Shown: in pieces, positions 33,548 to 46,966 of the stretch | Numbering within the stretch: the first letter of the stretch is position 1 | Layout of the letters: each line of letters begins with the position of its first letter | Assembly: GCF_023278565.1 (NCBI RefSeq) | Contig: NC_064672.1 | Location: 4,340,001 to 4,404,000 of the forward strand | Length of the DNA: 64,000 bases | Direction of reading: 5' to 3' | Source: Colletotrichum lupini | Taxonomy: Eukaryota; Ascomycota; Sordariomycetes; Glomerellales; Glomerellaceae | Translations under genes and position numbers: made by a program | Notes under the pieces: model-generated | Told to the model about the DNA's origin: nothing | The model's input: only the letters and a program-made list of their open reading frames with translations | The model's database searches: none

Positions 33548-36500
33548 GCAAAATGGATAATACAAAAGGAGGCGTTTAGGGGTTCAAGGCGGCATATGTC
33601 GGGGGCACATACTTCTTCTACTACTATCGGGCACGCCAGGCCAGTGCCAAAATGCAAACAAGTCCACTTCGCGGTTTCCAACCAGCTGGGTCTCTCATGT
33701 GTTTCGCCATCAGTCCGATTGGATGTTTATGAGTGTAAGTCGAGCGTCCAATGCCTCCAAGAGCATTCGGAGCCGCAGTGCATGCATGTGGTAACTTATG
33801 ATCGATCGGCAAAGCCTCACGGCAGGGCCCATACTTCCAGTCAGGATGACCGACCAGGGTACCGAGGATAGAATGTCGGTTTCTGTATCTTGGGTGCTTA
33901 GGCGACGATGCTGCCTCACGCAAGATGCAAGTGAACCTATTGCGTAAATCTGATAGGTCACCACGCAAGCGGCTAGGACGGCTCCTCTTCTTTTTTTGCT
34001 TGCACTCAACAATCTGTCATCAGGAGTTCCCCAACAGAAAGGGCGAAATTCCCACATGCTTATATGGAGATGCCAGAGATCCATATTCTGCCGCACGAGG
34101 CTCGGAGGACGCGGTGATTTATCCTAAATGGCCCGTTTGAGAGTATCTCCGATTTCCAGAATAAACCCCGACCAAAGGTTGAAGCAACAACATTTTTTTT
34201 TCGCTCTTTGACACGGACAGGTAATCAGTACCCTGTGTTTCTCCACACAAATCGTTTAGATGTGAAAGGATCCTTCGCCCGGGTTTCCCGTAAAGAAGGA
34301 AGACCCCTCCAGCCCTCCTTCCCGGGCCACAAATTACAGATGCGGCGGCAACGACGGCGGGACGGCGTTTTGCCCAAGCCTTCCCCCGCGGGTGTCGGGT
34401 ATGCCAAGACTACTTCCATTCGTCCATCCTATGAGACGGCGGGAGGTGGACTGACCCGGATGAGCAAGGAAAGGTTAGGTCGGAATCAGTCTCACACATG
34501 CTGCATAGTACTGTACTGCGTAAGAACAACGGAGCAGGGGGGGTAAATGTGAGGACGGGCAAGGGACCCGGCCTTCTGGAATGGCAGCACGCAGCACGAC
34601 TAAAACAGCGCATCACAAGCACGGGCGCGCACTTGCCCCTGTGTATCGATACTTCACTGAGGTACTTCGACTGGTGGACATGGGATATCCGGGTGCCCAC
34701 GGGGTAAAATGCGGGAAGTCTGTGAGCTGTCTGGGGAGTCCAGGGTTGGGTGAAAGGGTTCTGAGGGGGAAAACGCGGAGGCGAGGTGTTTAACTGCAGG
34801 AGGCCATCATGCCACGTTTGGTGCTGGACAAAATTTGCTAGCTGGAACGTGAATCTCTTCGATTCGATCATGTTCACAGAGTCGACAGGAACCAGTATTT
34901 TTGTATCCTCTTTGGAGGAAAGGGCTCTTGATATGAGGCAAGCCACTTTTCCAGAAGACAGCGCCAGGCGTCAGGTACACAAAAACATGATGCAGGTGCC
35001 TTAGGTAAGACAGGCAGCACACAGCACCTGCCTGTTGTGTGTTGCATCAGAGGATGGCATCCGACTACAAGCAATCCATGGGCGTCTCTTTTCCTCTCTT
35101 GAACCTGCGCAAGCACGAGCGGGACTTCCGTTTAACCCCTCCAACCACACACGCACACCACCACTCGCTACACCAGCAATTTCTATCAATGGTTTTCTTC
35201 TGCCTGCAGGGTGCTAGTACAGATGTGCCCCTCCATTTGCCTACAGGCCCATGCCATGCTGCAGCAATACGACAACCAACCTCCTCATGCTGCCTGCAAC
35301 TTCAGATGGAGGTTACTTGGTTCCCCCAACTGGCGGCGGCCTCGACGGCGGCCATGATAGCTCCGATGCAACTCTAGTATCATGGAGAACAGATCACCCA
35401 AGTGGATGCTACTATTCGTACCAATGTACTACGTACGGAGTACTTTGGCAGCCTCCGTAGGTTATTCTGTGGACCGCAGCCGACGTCGGAGATGCCGCAT
35501 GATAGGACTGCAATCATCGACAGTCATCACAGTGGGTTCGGGAGCATTTTTTCTCTTCCGAAGGACAATCGGCAACAAGCGCTAGTGCGCAGCCTGAGAG
35601 ATTACCCACAATCTGCAAGGAGAAAGAAGACAGTTACAAATTGCGGCTGCAGGCGTGGTGGATTACGACCCCGGAATCTGCGAGACTTTGTTGAATCCCG
35701 ACCCAATGCCAGACCCCGAAATGCCTACGAGGAACAGCGGGGCCTGCGGAGCCCTGGGACCGTTCGATTCTCGACTTTGTTGAAGTTACCTCCCGTTGGA
35801 TGCTCCGATACAACCGGCATACATTTGTTTGAAGCACAACATCATTGCCTTTGAGAGGACCTGGGTTGATATGGTCGTTGCAAGGTCGTCAAGAAGTCGC
35901 GGGAGCCAAGCCAAAGGACACAATCATCAATATGTCATCGTTGGGGTCGTGGCCAATCACGGAGGCCGGAACACCACGGCACTCAAGGATCGCGCGCCGT
36001 GATCAGCATCCATCGTCCTCGGCTGGCGTACACTTGGCTGGGCGACAGCCGCATGGCTTCCTGAATAGCGGCGCAATGCGGTCAGCCTAGGAGGTAGGAG
36101 ACCTATGAGGCGCAAACTCGACGCCGCTGGGGAAGAAGAGTGCGGGGAACGCTGGGCAGGTGAGGGGCACGCTTTGGTGCCTCGTGCGCTTGACGCCAAA
36201 ATGATTTGACAGCAAAGCGTCGGGAGACCAGTCTGCCGCATTGACAAATTCTTGGAGCTTCCGGTTGTCCTCGGTCTGGTTCGGCCACTCAAGCAACCAA
36301 GGTGATGATGGACGAAGAAGTCGCGTGATGGGCGCCACTTATCCCACTGGCGCATTCTCGGCGAGTTCAGGCCAGGACACGAAAAGACAGGCTACAAACC
36401 GAGACAGAAGACCATGAGAGATGTCGACACTCACAGCCGCGGTGAGAGAAGAAAGCTCCACCAAGACGGTGGCTCACAATATCTCCTGCTTCGATGAAGT

Positions 36501-37660
36501 GACATGGTCAATGGTAAATCGATGAATATATATCATAGGGCCGACTTTAGGCGGTCAGGGTATCCATACAGGCTATTTACGAGCACGAGCAGGAGACAAC
36601 TTCAGTACCGACACTGATTGACACACGATGCCCCCGTTTTAAGACAGGCTCCCTAGCGCTGATGGTGTGAAAACGAATGGATCGTCACCTGTATACATGA
36701 GCGCAAGACTATGAGAAGGCTCTTGGAGGTCGTCACCGTCATCCCAATAACAGGCTACCATGGATCACGAGCAGGGCCAGGGTCATTGGGCGTTCAATTT
36801 GCTCGGCCGGTCGACGGGAGAATCTAATCGGTAGGCGGACAGAGTTCGTCGCATTCAGATGAGCTACGGATACTTGGTAAAGTACTTGCAAGGCACAGTT
36901 GCGAGGTCCAATTGTGTCTTTTTTGTCTCTCATTAGCGCAGAAACCCTTCCCCTCTCCCAGACCAAGACCAACCGACGGGCCCAGGAGCATCCAGGCGCG
37001 GACGGCAGGCGGGCTGGCGGGCTCCTTTGGCGAGTTTGGAGACGGGTAGCTTGGCGTCCTTGGGCTCTGGGGAGAAGGGTCAAAAGGTACATTCGTCTCG
37101 TCTTTGACTGGACGATGCAGGTCTGCGCGGTGTTGGGAGCTGGGTTGGACGCGAGGGGTTGCAGGGAAGGGGAGGGTTCGCAGGTGGTTCGGGGCAAAGG
37201 AAAGGCAAGACGCAGCTCAACCCCCGGCCAAGCGGTAACGGTACAGCGGTACAGAGTACGGAGATGGACCAGCCACAGCCCGCCTACAGGCTACAGGAAG
37301 CGGACGGGATTGCGGGGTGCCATGGCAAATGATGACCAATGGAGGGCAAGGGATGGGCTGAAGGAGTTTCCCTTTCCGCATGGCTTGTCCCTTTTCTCCA
37401 TAACATCATCGGCCTGCGCTGCAGTGTGCCATGATCCGTGAATGTGCTCCGTACCGTGGATGGGGCTCCTTGTAGATGGAGACCTGGCTGTATTCACTGA
37501 CACGCCGCACAATGCCCAAATCTGGGACCTTGGGCTAACGGAGATGCTGTATGAGTGTCACTGAAGTACTGTGAGACTTGAGTAGTGACTGGCGACTGAA
37601 GCTATGTATGTACGGGTATGTATGTGTAAGGTAAGGCAAGGTACGGAGTACGGTACTGAG

Positions 37661-37680
37661 GAGTGAGTGAGTGAGTGAGT
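37661..37680. repeat. (GAGT)5 microsatellite
   Basis: Five perfect tandem GAGT units about 750 bp upstream of the acetyl-CoA synthetase start codon. Confidence 0.9.
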
Positions 37681-37920
37681 GGCTAGTGTCGTTACAAGGA
37701 AGCTTCCTTTTAGCTCTCAAGCTTGACGCGGTGCACCGTCCCAGGTCCCGAACAGCGCCTCCGGCTCAAGTTGTCGGTCGACGTGCCCGGAGTGGGAGTC
37801 CACGTTTACCAGACGTTCCCAGTACAAGTCCCAATTCCCCATTCGTCCATTAAAAGCAATCCTATCCCCCGTCCAATTCGCGGCTGGGCCACCTGGAGAG
37901 CTGGTCTTCTTAATTACGAC

Positions 37921-37993
37921 TCACATCCTCTTCGTCTTTCCCAATTCCTCCTACTCCTCCTCTTCTCTTCACTTCCACAACCCATCTCCGATT
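37921..37993 (+). promoter_or_regulatory. Pyrimidine-rich tract upstream of acetyl-CoA synthetase
   Basis: An almost pure C/T stretch (TCCTCCTACTCCTCCTCTTC within it) lies about 450-500 bp before the ATG. Such CT boxes precede transcription starts of strongly expressed genes in filamentous fungi. The assignment is by composition and position only. Confidence 0.45.
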
Positions 37994-38378
37994 ACTCCTA
38001 CATTTCTAGGACATCTCCCCTCTCAGTTGCATACGCATAAAGCAAACACAACGAGGACAGGATTCAAGCGAACCACCCATTGGGACGTCGACTTGTTTTC
38101 TCTGCTGCCGCTACCCGCTTTGCAGCAACGCCTATCTAGGACAACACGCGACTCGACGCTTGACTTGTGGAGAGTTGCGCCAGTTCCGACCCCAGCTTGC
38201 GCGCGACCTCCCATCATTACTGCACGAGCAGGACTGCTTCTCTTACGACGAGGACGGCAAAGAAGGACGATTGTCGCACGATTCTCACAGCTTAGCAGCG
38301 CCAGCGGATCTCTCGAAGCTCGACAGAACCTCTACAAGCCTGCACAAAGTACCCCGCATCGCTTCATAAACAGCACAC

Positions 38379-38418
38379 AATACACACAAACGCACGCACG
38401 CAGCACACACACACATAA
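38379..38418. repeat. AC/ACGC-rich microsatellite in the ACS leader
   Basis: Imperfect (AC)n and (CGCA)n units end about 20 nt before the ATG at 38436, so they are probably transcribed in the 5' UTR. Confidence 0.7.
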
Positions 38419-38435
38419 ACCACCCCGCCGCCACA

Positions 38436-41189
38436 ATGACCGATGCCGCAGAGCCACAAAAGGCCCCCGTGGTCGCCGAGGCCCACCTCGTTGATACCTT
38501 CCGTAAGCCCGAACAGAACCCCAATTTCCTAGCTCCATTTCTGGTCTACTTTTAGTCCCTCGCGCCAAACAGCACCGAACGTCTGCGTCTGCGTCCTCAC
38601 CCCTTCAACCGCATTTACACGGTTCTCTGGGCGAGCGCAACGCAAAGCCTGACTGCTCTCGCTTCGACCAAATGGTTTTATTTGCATGTCTGTTGGGAGA
38701 ATCACCATGGCTAATTTTGAATCCCAACAGATCCCCCCCAAAAGATGCTTGACAGTAAGTGCGCCGCCGATTTGCAGAAGCCAGATTCCAGACCCAGACA
38801 CCCAAGAGTCAGACCCAGTTCCATGGCCTGTTGCCGTCCGAAAGTCGCGTGAGGGGCACTGGAGATTGCCCATGGTGGCTGCAGGGGGTCGTGGTTACTG
38901 TGGTCAACCCTATGGATCCCCATCAAGTACTTTGTACTTTCCATGGGAGGAAGAAGGAGGGGCAGCGCAATTCGGAGCTACTGATTGGACATTTTGGGCT
39001 AACAATTCTGTCTCCTTCCCGCAGAGCACCCCAGCAAGCCCCACTTGAGCAGTAAGCCATCTTCCCCTCTTTACCCCAATTCCTCCCCTCTTCATTGGCT
39101 GACCGGAGCTCCCCCTTCCTCTCCCCTGCTGCAGGTCTCGAGGACTACCAAAAGTTGTACAAGGAATCCATCACCGACCCAAAGGCCTTCTGGGGCACCA
39201 AAGCCCGCGAGCTCCTGTCTTGGTTCAGCGATTTCCAGACCGTCTACTCCGGTTCCCTGGCCGGTGGTGATAGCGCTTGGTTTGTTGAGGGCCAGCTCAA
39301 CGCCTGCTACAACTGTGTCGACCGTCACGCCTTCAAGGACCCCAACCGCGTTGCCATCATCTACGAGGCCGACGAGCCTGGCGAAGGCCGCAATGTCACC
39401 TATGGCGAGCTGCTCCGCGAGGTCTCACGCACCGCCTGGGTTCTGAAGCAGATGGGCGTGCGCAAGGGAGACACCGTTGCCATCTACCTGCCCATGATTC
39501 CCGAGGCCATCATTGCTCTCCTCGCTTGCGTCCGTATCGGCGCCGTCCACTCCGTCGTCTTTGCCGGTTTCTCCGCCGACTCTCTCCGTGATCGTGTCAT
39601 TGACGGCAACTCAAAGGTCGTCATCACCACTGATGAGGGTAAGCGTGGTGGCAAGTTGATCGGCACGAAGAAGATTGTCGACGATGCCTTGAAGCAGTGC
39701 CCCGATGTGTCCCACGTCCTCGTCTACAAGCGCACCGGCGCCGATGTGCCCATGACAAAGGGCCGTGACTGGTGGTGGCACGAAGAGGTTGAGAAGTGGC
39801 CTTCTTACTTCCCCCCTGAGCGCGTCAACTCCGAGGACCCCCTTTTCCTTCTCTACACCTCCGGTTCCACCGGTAAGCCCAAGGGTGTTATGCACACTAC
39901 TGGTGGCTACCTCGTCGGTGCCGCCGCCACGGGCAAGTACGTCTTTGACATCCACGATGGTGACCGTTACTTCTGCGGTGGTGATGTCGGTTGGATTACC
40001 GGACACACCTACGTCGTATACGCCCCTCTGCTGCTCGGTGTGAGCACCGTCGTCTTCGAGGGCACACCCGCCTACCCCAACTTCTCGAGATATTGGGATA
40101 TCATCGCGAACCACCAAGTCACCCAGTTCTACGTCGCCCCTACCGCTCTGCGGTTACTCAAGCGGGCCGGTGACCAGCATGTCAAGGGCGACATGAAGCA
40201 CCTCAGAGTGCTCGGCTCCGTCGGTGAGCCCATCGCCGCCGAGGTCTGGAAGTGGTACTTTGAGGTTGTCGGCAAGGAGGAGGCCCACATTGTAGACGTA
40301 AGTGAAGCTGGCATTGACGCGAGGATATAACAGGACTAACACAACTGCAGACGTACTGGCAGACCGAGACGGGCTCCAACGTCATCACTCCCCTGGCCGG
40401 TGTCACGCCGACCAAGCCCGGTAGTGCTTCGTTGCCCTTCTTCGGCATCGAGCCCTCCATCATCGACCCCGTTTCCGGCGAAGAGATTCACGGCAACGAT
40501 GTCGAGGGTGTGTTGGCCTTCAAGCAGGCATGGCCCAGTATGGCCCGCACCGTCTGGGGCGCTCACAAGCGCTACATGGACACGTACCTGAATGTTTACC
40601 CAGGCTACTACGTGAGTCTCTCCTGCTATTTGACAATGTTGTACACTGGCTGACAATGACTCTAGTTCACCGGTGACGGTGCCGGCCGTGACCACGAGGG
40701 CTTCTACTGGATCCGCGGCCGCGTCGACGACGTCGTCAACGTCTCTGGCCACCGCCTGTCGACCGCCGAGATCGAGGCCGCGCTCATCGAGCACCACTCC
40801 ATCGCTGAGGCCGCCGTCGTCGGCGTCGCGGACGAGCTCACCGGCCAGGCCGTCAACGCCTTCGTCGCCCTCAAGGACGGCAACGAGGCCTCGGACGCGC
40901 TGCGCAAGGAGTTCATCATGCAGGTGCGCAAGAGCATCGGACCGTTTGCCGCACCAAAGGCCGTTCACATCGTGCCCGATCTGCCCAAGACCCGCTCCGG
41001 CAAGATTATGCGCAGAATTCTCCGCAAGATCTTGGCTGGTGAGGAGGATCAGCTTGGTGATGTTACGACTGTAAGTTTGAAAACACCTCTTTATGTATAC
41101 AAGTGTGCTAATGCAAACAATAGCTTTCGGATCCTTCCATTGTTGAAAAGATTATCAACATTGTCCACGAGGAAAAGAGAAAGAAGTAA
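38436..41189 (+). CDS. facA: Acetyl-CoA synthetase
   Basis: The model is 38436..38502, 38731..38754, 39025..39051, 39135..40297, 40351..40611, 40666..41070 and 41124..41189, 670 residues. Exons 2 and 3 are only 24 and 27 nt but are needed for [21 protein letters not shown], which matches fungal orthologues. Adenylation motifs are [19 protein letters not shown] (about 279-297), TYWQTETG (428-435), [20 protein letters not shown], and [11 protein letters not shown] (621-631), with Lys627 the catalytic, acetylatable lysine. The enzyme forms acetyl-CoA from acetate, ATP and CoA via acetyl-AMP in the cytosol and nucleus, and is needed for growth on acetate. In Aspergillus the gene is facA, controlled by FacB and CreA; I did not prove such sites here. 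The C-terminus has no peroxisomal signal. Confidence 0.96.
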
Positions 41190-41925
41190 ATGCAGAACGA
41201 TGATGGTAGGAGAGTGAGGGAGAGACAGGAGAGACGTGAGTGATACCATATGAACAGAGGAGGATGGATATAGGTACGAACCGATCGGTTTGATGTACCG
41301 TCCCGCCTGGAAACCCCCATGAATAGCTTTTCTAGGGTTATTGCTTCTTGTTTTTTGCCATATAGCGAACCGTATTTTGAAATATTTTCGAGTCCAAATG
41401 CCAAAGAGGAAAAAAACATGGAAACATACACTGCCTATTCATCGCATGCCACGCCACATGCCTCACAAGCCCGGCATGATATCGGACTTAACTTGATATC
41501 TTGATGACGAGTGGGCAAACCCATTCTAAAACTTGATACACGGTTCCCACCAATTAACGGGTCAGCTTAAAGGGTATGATCAAAGTCAAGGAAGGGTGTG
41601 CCTGCTGATACAGTATTCGTAGTCGACGAAGCTACCCTTTTGCCACCGAGACTCAGCTGCTCTCTCGAACACCGAGAAACATTGGTCACGACAGCGGCCC
41701 GATCGTTGATGGAGACCGTGGAGAGTCAGTCTGCGGTCGCTGAGAACCCGGGAATTAAAAAGAAAGGAAAAGAGACGGGTCCGTCCGTCCGTGTGTATCT
41801 GCAGCTTGCTGACACTCGGATGCCCCTCCCTACAAGTAGACTCGGCGCTCCGCCCGCCCCCGGAGGGAAGAAAAAGCCCGGGCGCGCTAGTTGGTGGTGG
41901 GTTTCGAGGCCGGAGACAAGACGGG

Positions 41926-41956
41926 GGAGAGAGAGAGAGAGAGACAGAGAGAGAGC
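41926..41956. repeat. GA-rich microsatellite
   Basis: Mostly tandem GA dinucleotides with one ACA interruption, 740 bp after the acetyl-CoA synthetase stop codon. Confidence 0.85.
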
Positions 41957-44900
41957 ACGGCCAGCGGGAGATGCGTGACGCTAGGACGGCACCATTCGCG
42001 GGCCTCGCGGCCTCGCAGGACGGAACGATGTCGTTTTTGCGGGTTTTGCTATGCATGCGACATCTGTAGGTTGGGTTCTTGTGTGATGGGGGGCTGGGAA
42101 GCGAAGTGTGTTTCTGCATTCACCGTTCTGTGCAGAACCGGGCCGAGATACGATTGCAGACGGAAAATGGTGTCTGCCTGTTGGCTTCCCTTGGTGAACG
42201 AGGAGGCGGGAGTAGGCGGAGAGGAAAGGCTCGGTCTCTACGGGAGAATCTGGTGGGACAGGTACCGGCGCTTCCCCGTGACGTGCCTTGGAAGCATAGC
42301 CTCAACCTCGTCAGCTCGTTTCTCCCATTCACGAAGGGTGTGTATAGGTAGAAGTTGGGGGGTACATGTACGGATGGCTTGGAAGACGGATTGGAGGCAA
42401 ACCCGATGTCGTCGTCATCATTGTTCTCAGGACCGAACAGCGCCTTGCTGTGTCCATCCTTCCCTAATCCGTAGCCTCTTGGCCGAGGGTCTACGCGGTA
42501 CTGGTTGGACTTGGCATGTCATCAAAGGTATCTCTTATATCCGAGTAGAGAATGGGGACTCCGCCGTACCGTCAATTTTGTGTTTTCAATTAGTCTTCTG
42601 CCGCTAGGTGCTTAGGTTTGGCAAGACACGTGGCGGTGGGAGTAATGTGAGTAGAAAGCAGTGTTAGGTGTACGCTTACACCGAACGGAATCCCTCGGGA
42701 CCCTCTCTGAGACGATGGTGATGTTGCTCAAGACTCCCTCTGGACTGGGTTTTCTGGTCCCGCCAGATATGACAGCAGAGATTTCTGTGACTGGTGAAAG
42801 AATGGGGGTTTCTTACGCATCCTCTTGATCATGAGCTTTGCCCGTTTTGTATATCACCGACAAATTATCATCAGGCCACGATCTTTGTGGACGAAGGCTG
42901 TCCAACTGGACAATGATCACGTGGGTAACTGTGTAAGTGAAACTGTAGCAGTAGTCAAGAAATCACGATATGCCCTGGCTCCAACATCAACTCTTTCCTA
43001 CATGGCAGCGTACCTACAATTATGACCCATGTGGCACGGAGTAGTGGTCATGGATCATGATAAAGTTCTCCGGAAGAAGGCAGCTTCCGTCACTCCCCAT
43101 CGTTCTGGCTTCTACATGCTGTCCAAGAAAGTATCAGATGACGATCAGACGGAGACGGAAACCCAAGAACCACGATCGACCTGTTCGGGCCAAGAAATCA
43201 AGGCTAGACTCCTGAGGAGTCCGTCCTAGCAGGCGAGACGTTCCCCCCCGTGGACTCGGCGTCCAAAGATGCGGCGGCCTCAGGTGCCGTGAACTGCTCG
43301 GAGGTAATTTGATACCCTGATGCGTGTGGGGGAAAAAAAAAGGTTGGATTCTCTCGGAAGACAGGGAACATAACATGGAGGAGGCCTCCTGGGATAAGGT
43401 AAGGTAAGGTGAGAGATCCAGTTCGGATCACTTGTGAAAGGGCACTATCCATCTCCACCGACTTTTGGTAATGTTTATCAATTATTCAGCAAGCAAGAGG
43501 GTTCAGAAACGAAATGGTTGGTCGAGAGAAGAACTTGTTTTGTTTCGTTTGGCTTTTTTTCTTGCGCATGCAGAAAGCAAAGCCACCACAGGATGGGGTC
43601 TGACGCGCAATCCTCATGAGGGGGGCGCCGAGATGTAAGTTGTGCTAGTGTAAGTAGTTATGTGTGCTTGTTTTAATTTTTCACGCTGCGTGAGTGCGGC
43701 GGTACTGCACGGCATCGGCGGAGGATCAGAGTCTTAAATCCGACCCTTTCGACTGGCTGACTTACTGACCAGCGCGGGCTGTGTAGAGAGATGGACATTA
43801 GGGAAAGGCGGTGTTGAATGCCAAATGGTTGCTCTAGAAATCTAGGCCGTCTGATGTTTTTCCCTGGTGAGAAGCCAAGGTGTAAGATGAGGATGGATGA
43901 TTGGTTCGGTCGATAGCGGGGAGGGGGAGTATTGAGTTTCTGAACTCTGTCATCCATTCCCATGCCGTCCCTGTACGCGGGAGGTTTAATCAACTCTGGG
44001 GTTTCTTCTGAATGTGTAACTTCCAATACTACTTCGCTTGAGACCCTGGAAATTGGAGCTGCCTGGCAACTCGTACCGAACCAAGCTGTCTCGGGTGCGT
44101 GCCTAGGTGTATTAGAAGCGTTCTCTTGCTGATACTTTGTGAAGAAGAAGCAGCAAAATGAAACCTCCAAGTGAAGGATGAGTGACATCAGGAAAAAGAG
44201 AGACCAATTAGGTTTAGCGGTCCCGAACCACGCAGTCCCCGGGACCAGAGACAGAGTTGGCTCCGTCAGAGAACTCTAAGCCAAGCCCTGCTCAGCCTCC
44301 CGAAAGTCAGGGACCCAGTGTATAGAGAGGGGGGAAGGGAGACGTAAGCTTCAATAAGCTTACTCGTTTTTTCGGTGGTGAATGGGGACACCGGACTGGT
44401 AGTAGCAGAACAACAAGCAAGTAGGACACAACCCAAGCACCAAGACCGTCCCATCCGACGCGCGCGGGCGGGGGGGAAGGTTGAAGGAAATGGCCCATCT
44501 CGCCAGATGGGAAAGCGTTTACCGTTGGGTAAAGAGTGGCAGAGAAGGAAGCCAAGAAAAAGTGATGAGCATGATAGTGGTATCTCGGCGCAATTGAATG
44601 ATCCACAGATTCCATTCCGTCAAAGAATCGGAGAACATTCCAAGATTTCGGGGAGAATAGAAGAAAAATACTTAAATCATCGTGGGTGCATGCACCACTG
44701 GACGGATCAGACCAGATTGTGCGTTTTGTCCTTGAGGCTATACACAATAGAGATCTCGACATTTCTCCTCAGCTCCCCGTCAAAACGTCAAACTTGAATA
44801 AAGGCTTGAAGAACCCCCCCTCACTCGGGTTGCTATTGCCAGCATCATTTCTCGACGAAACCCTTTCCCAAGGGTGAGGCAGTTGCCATTGGCCGAGAAA

Positions 44901-45970
44901 GCGCCCTATTTTGCAGTCTACCTGGCCCAGCGTGCCATTCCATTGGGCTCTGAAACACACAACGGGAAAAAGGTACGTATTCTGTCTATAACAGCACGGC
45001 TAAGAATAGCCCACGATTACACAGCTCTGTGTAAAGTAGGGATCCCCCTCCGTCAAGGGAAGGGAAACCCAACACACCACCACTCATTGAATGTGCATGT
45101 GCAGGAGAATCCTCAGAGAAACCGCTGACACGCTGCCAATTGCTCAGCCCGATACGTCTTTCCCAGGGCTGCCATCTCATCCCATCACGTCCAGTCCTTC
45201 CCCCCTCCATTCATCGGCTCCATTGCCTTGCTAGGCCATCGGCCCCCTCTACATTCACGGGACTTGGAGCAGGTATTCGCGGGACTTGGACTCCAACGGC
45301 CCTCGTAGGTCTCCTCGTGCCTCAGCTCAGACGAGGACAGTGTCAGATCCCCGGGAAAGGAGCATCTTGGCTTTTGACGCCGGGATTCCCCTCTCGCTAC
45401 AGCCTACGAACGCAACGCAACGCACGCACCCGCATCCCACTTGGTGTCGGCATCGAAGAGGTATGTTGGAACGAAGCTTTTTTTTTTTTCCTTTCTTGCA
45501 GTCTTCCTATATTTGCATGAGCCTGAATCATTGCGTGCATATGTCGGTCAGCGCCATGAGATGAACTATGGCGCAAACATTACGAAGTATACAGAAGCCC
45601 CGATGCCGGCTCCTGCGTCAGTGGTTTTTTCTGGCCGGACCGGAATCAGGCTACGGGCGGCGGGTTCTTCGGCCTTTCTTCTTTTTTTTCCTTTCGTGGC
45701 CCATTTTCCTCTCGTTTAATTCCTATCCGGGGTGTTGGTGTCAGTGACAAGCTAGCCCAAGTGCCTGGGATGGATCACGAGAGCGAGCGAAGCAAGCGCA
45801 GCGTCCAGCGTAGCGCCCGTGTTGGCGTCCATGGGCTCGGGGTCGATGGGGGATCGACCGGGTCGCAGAATTAATTGGCATTTGCGGCTTCCGTTGCCAA
45901 AAGGTTGTCAGCAGCTAACAGTGAAACAGGGACACAAAATCCGAACCATTCTCCATCCTGACATCCTTCC

Positions 45971-46000
45971 ACTGCGTACTACGTACAGTACCTACGCAGT
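45971..46000. repeat. Inverted repeat ACTGCGTA / TACGCAGT
   Basis: Two 8-bp arms (45971-45978 and 45993-46000) flank a 14-nt centre that itself contains the palindrome ACGTAC-like ACTACGTACAGTA. A palindromic regulator site is possible but unproven. Confidence 0.5.
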
Positions 46001-46966
46001 AGGCTTCTTCTTCTTCTTCTCCTCCTCCCCCGGTCCTGGAGAAAGGTACACCACCAGCCAGTCAGGAGTCTAGAGGGGAGAGAAAAGAGTGTGCAGAGCC
46101 ACAATAGAACCCATCCCGCAACCTTGATTCTCACTCACCCGACCCAACCACCCCTTTTGGGACTGTCGTTTATTTCCATTCTCTCTCTCTCTCGCATCGT
46201 ACTCAGCACGACAAACCGAGAGAAACCACTGTACGGGTACTCCGTACATACAGACACAAAAACCGGGTTGGTTGCCAGGGACGCTACGGACGCTACGGGT
46301 ACTTTGCACAGCTTGCATTGTCCCAGCCCCCACGAGGATACTTGGACATTGGCGTTGCCACTGCCGCGTCGCCGAGTAGCACTAGGCCAAGAGTTACCAA
46401 GACGTCGCCCAGCCCGCCTGTGGAATCCACAGCACCTCCCGAGCTCCAATACAGTTGGTCCACGCCCCCGTACCAAGAGATCGTGTTGCGCAATCCACCG
46501 TTCATCTCACACTCGCACACTCTTTGGCACTTTGCAGTGGACTCTCACCCTCTCTCTCACTCTGCAGTGTGCCACACGCCCCCCGAGGAATCCCACATCC
46601 GCAAGTTCCTGAGCACTGGCGCTCTCTCCTCTTCCGTCACCCGTCGAACGGCCGCCAGCACCCGGACTTTCCACCTTCTTTTCCCCGTCCACCACTCTCC
46701 ATTCGTTCATTCTTGTTTTATTACTTTGCTGTCCGTCTGGTTACCTTTTTCGTTCGTCATCCCATCGTCTTCGTGTGTGTATTTGCTCTTTTTTGGAAAC
46801 CACCCGGGACGACGCGGTGCGACGTGGGCACAACAGTGGTTTAAGACGATCGCAAACCGACCCTCTTCCTCTCTCTCAATCTCCCCTATTCGAGAGGCTT
46901 ACGCAACACCACAACTGAGAGGCCTCTCTGAGCCTCACCCCGTTTGCGGGGACACCACCACAAACC

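Larger units (their letters stand above)
33548..38435. other. 4.9-kb block with no gene recognised; ends in the ACS promoter
   Basis: I see no conserved frame on either strand between RFC5 and acetyl-CoA synthetase. Repeats include (GAGT)5 at 37661-37680 and TACGGAGTAC at 35434-35443 and 37642-37651. The last 600 bp carry a pyrimidine tract and an AC-rich leader that look like the promoter and 5' UTR of the next gene. Confidence 0.5.
41190..46966. other. 5.8-kb block with no gene recognised; ends in the ADAM promoter
   Basis: Frames up to about 240 codons occur but show skewed low-complexity composition and no family. Features seen are a GA repeat (41926-41956), an 8-bp inverted repeat (45971-46000), T runs near 45479-45490 and 45669-45690, and TACGGAGTAC on the minus strand (46237-46246). 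The last kilobase has C/T-rich stretches and is probably the promoter and long 5' leader of the ADAM gene. Confidence 0.5.

Noticed and set aside
43673..44188. 171-codon minus-strand open frame as a gene
   Set aside because: Composition is non-descript, no splice partners are visible, and no family resemblance was found.
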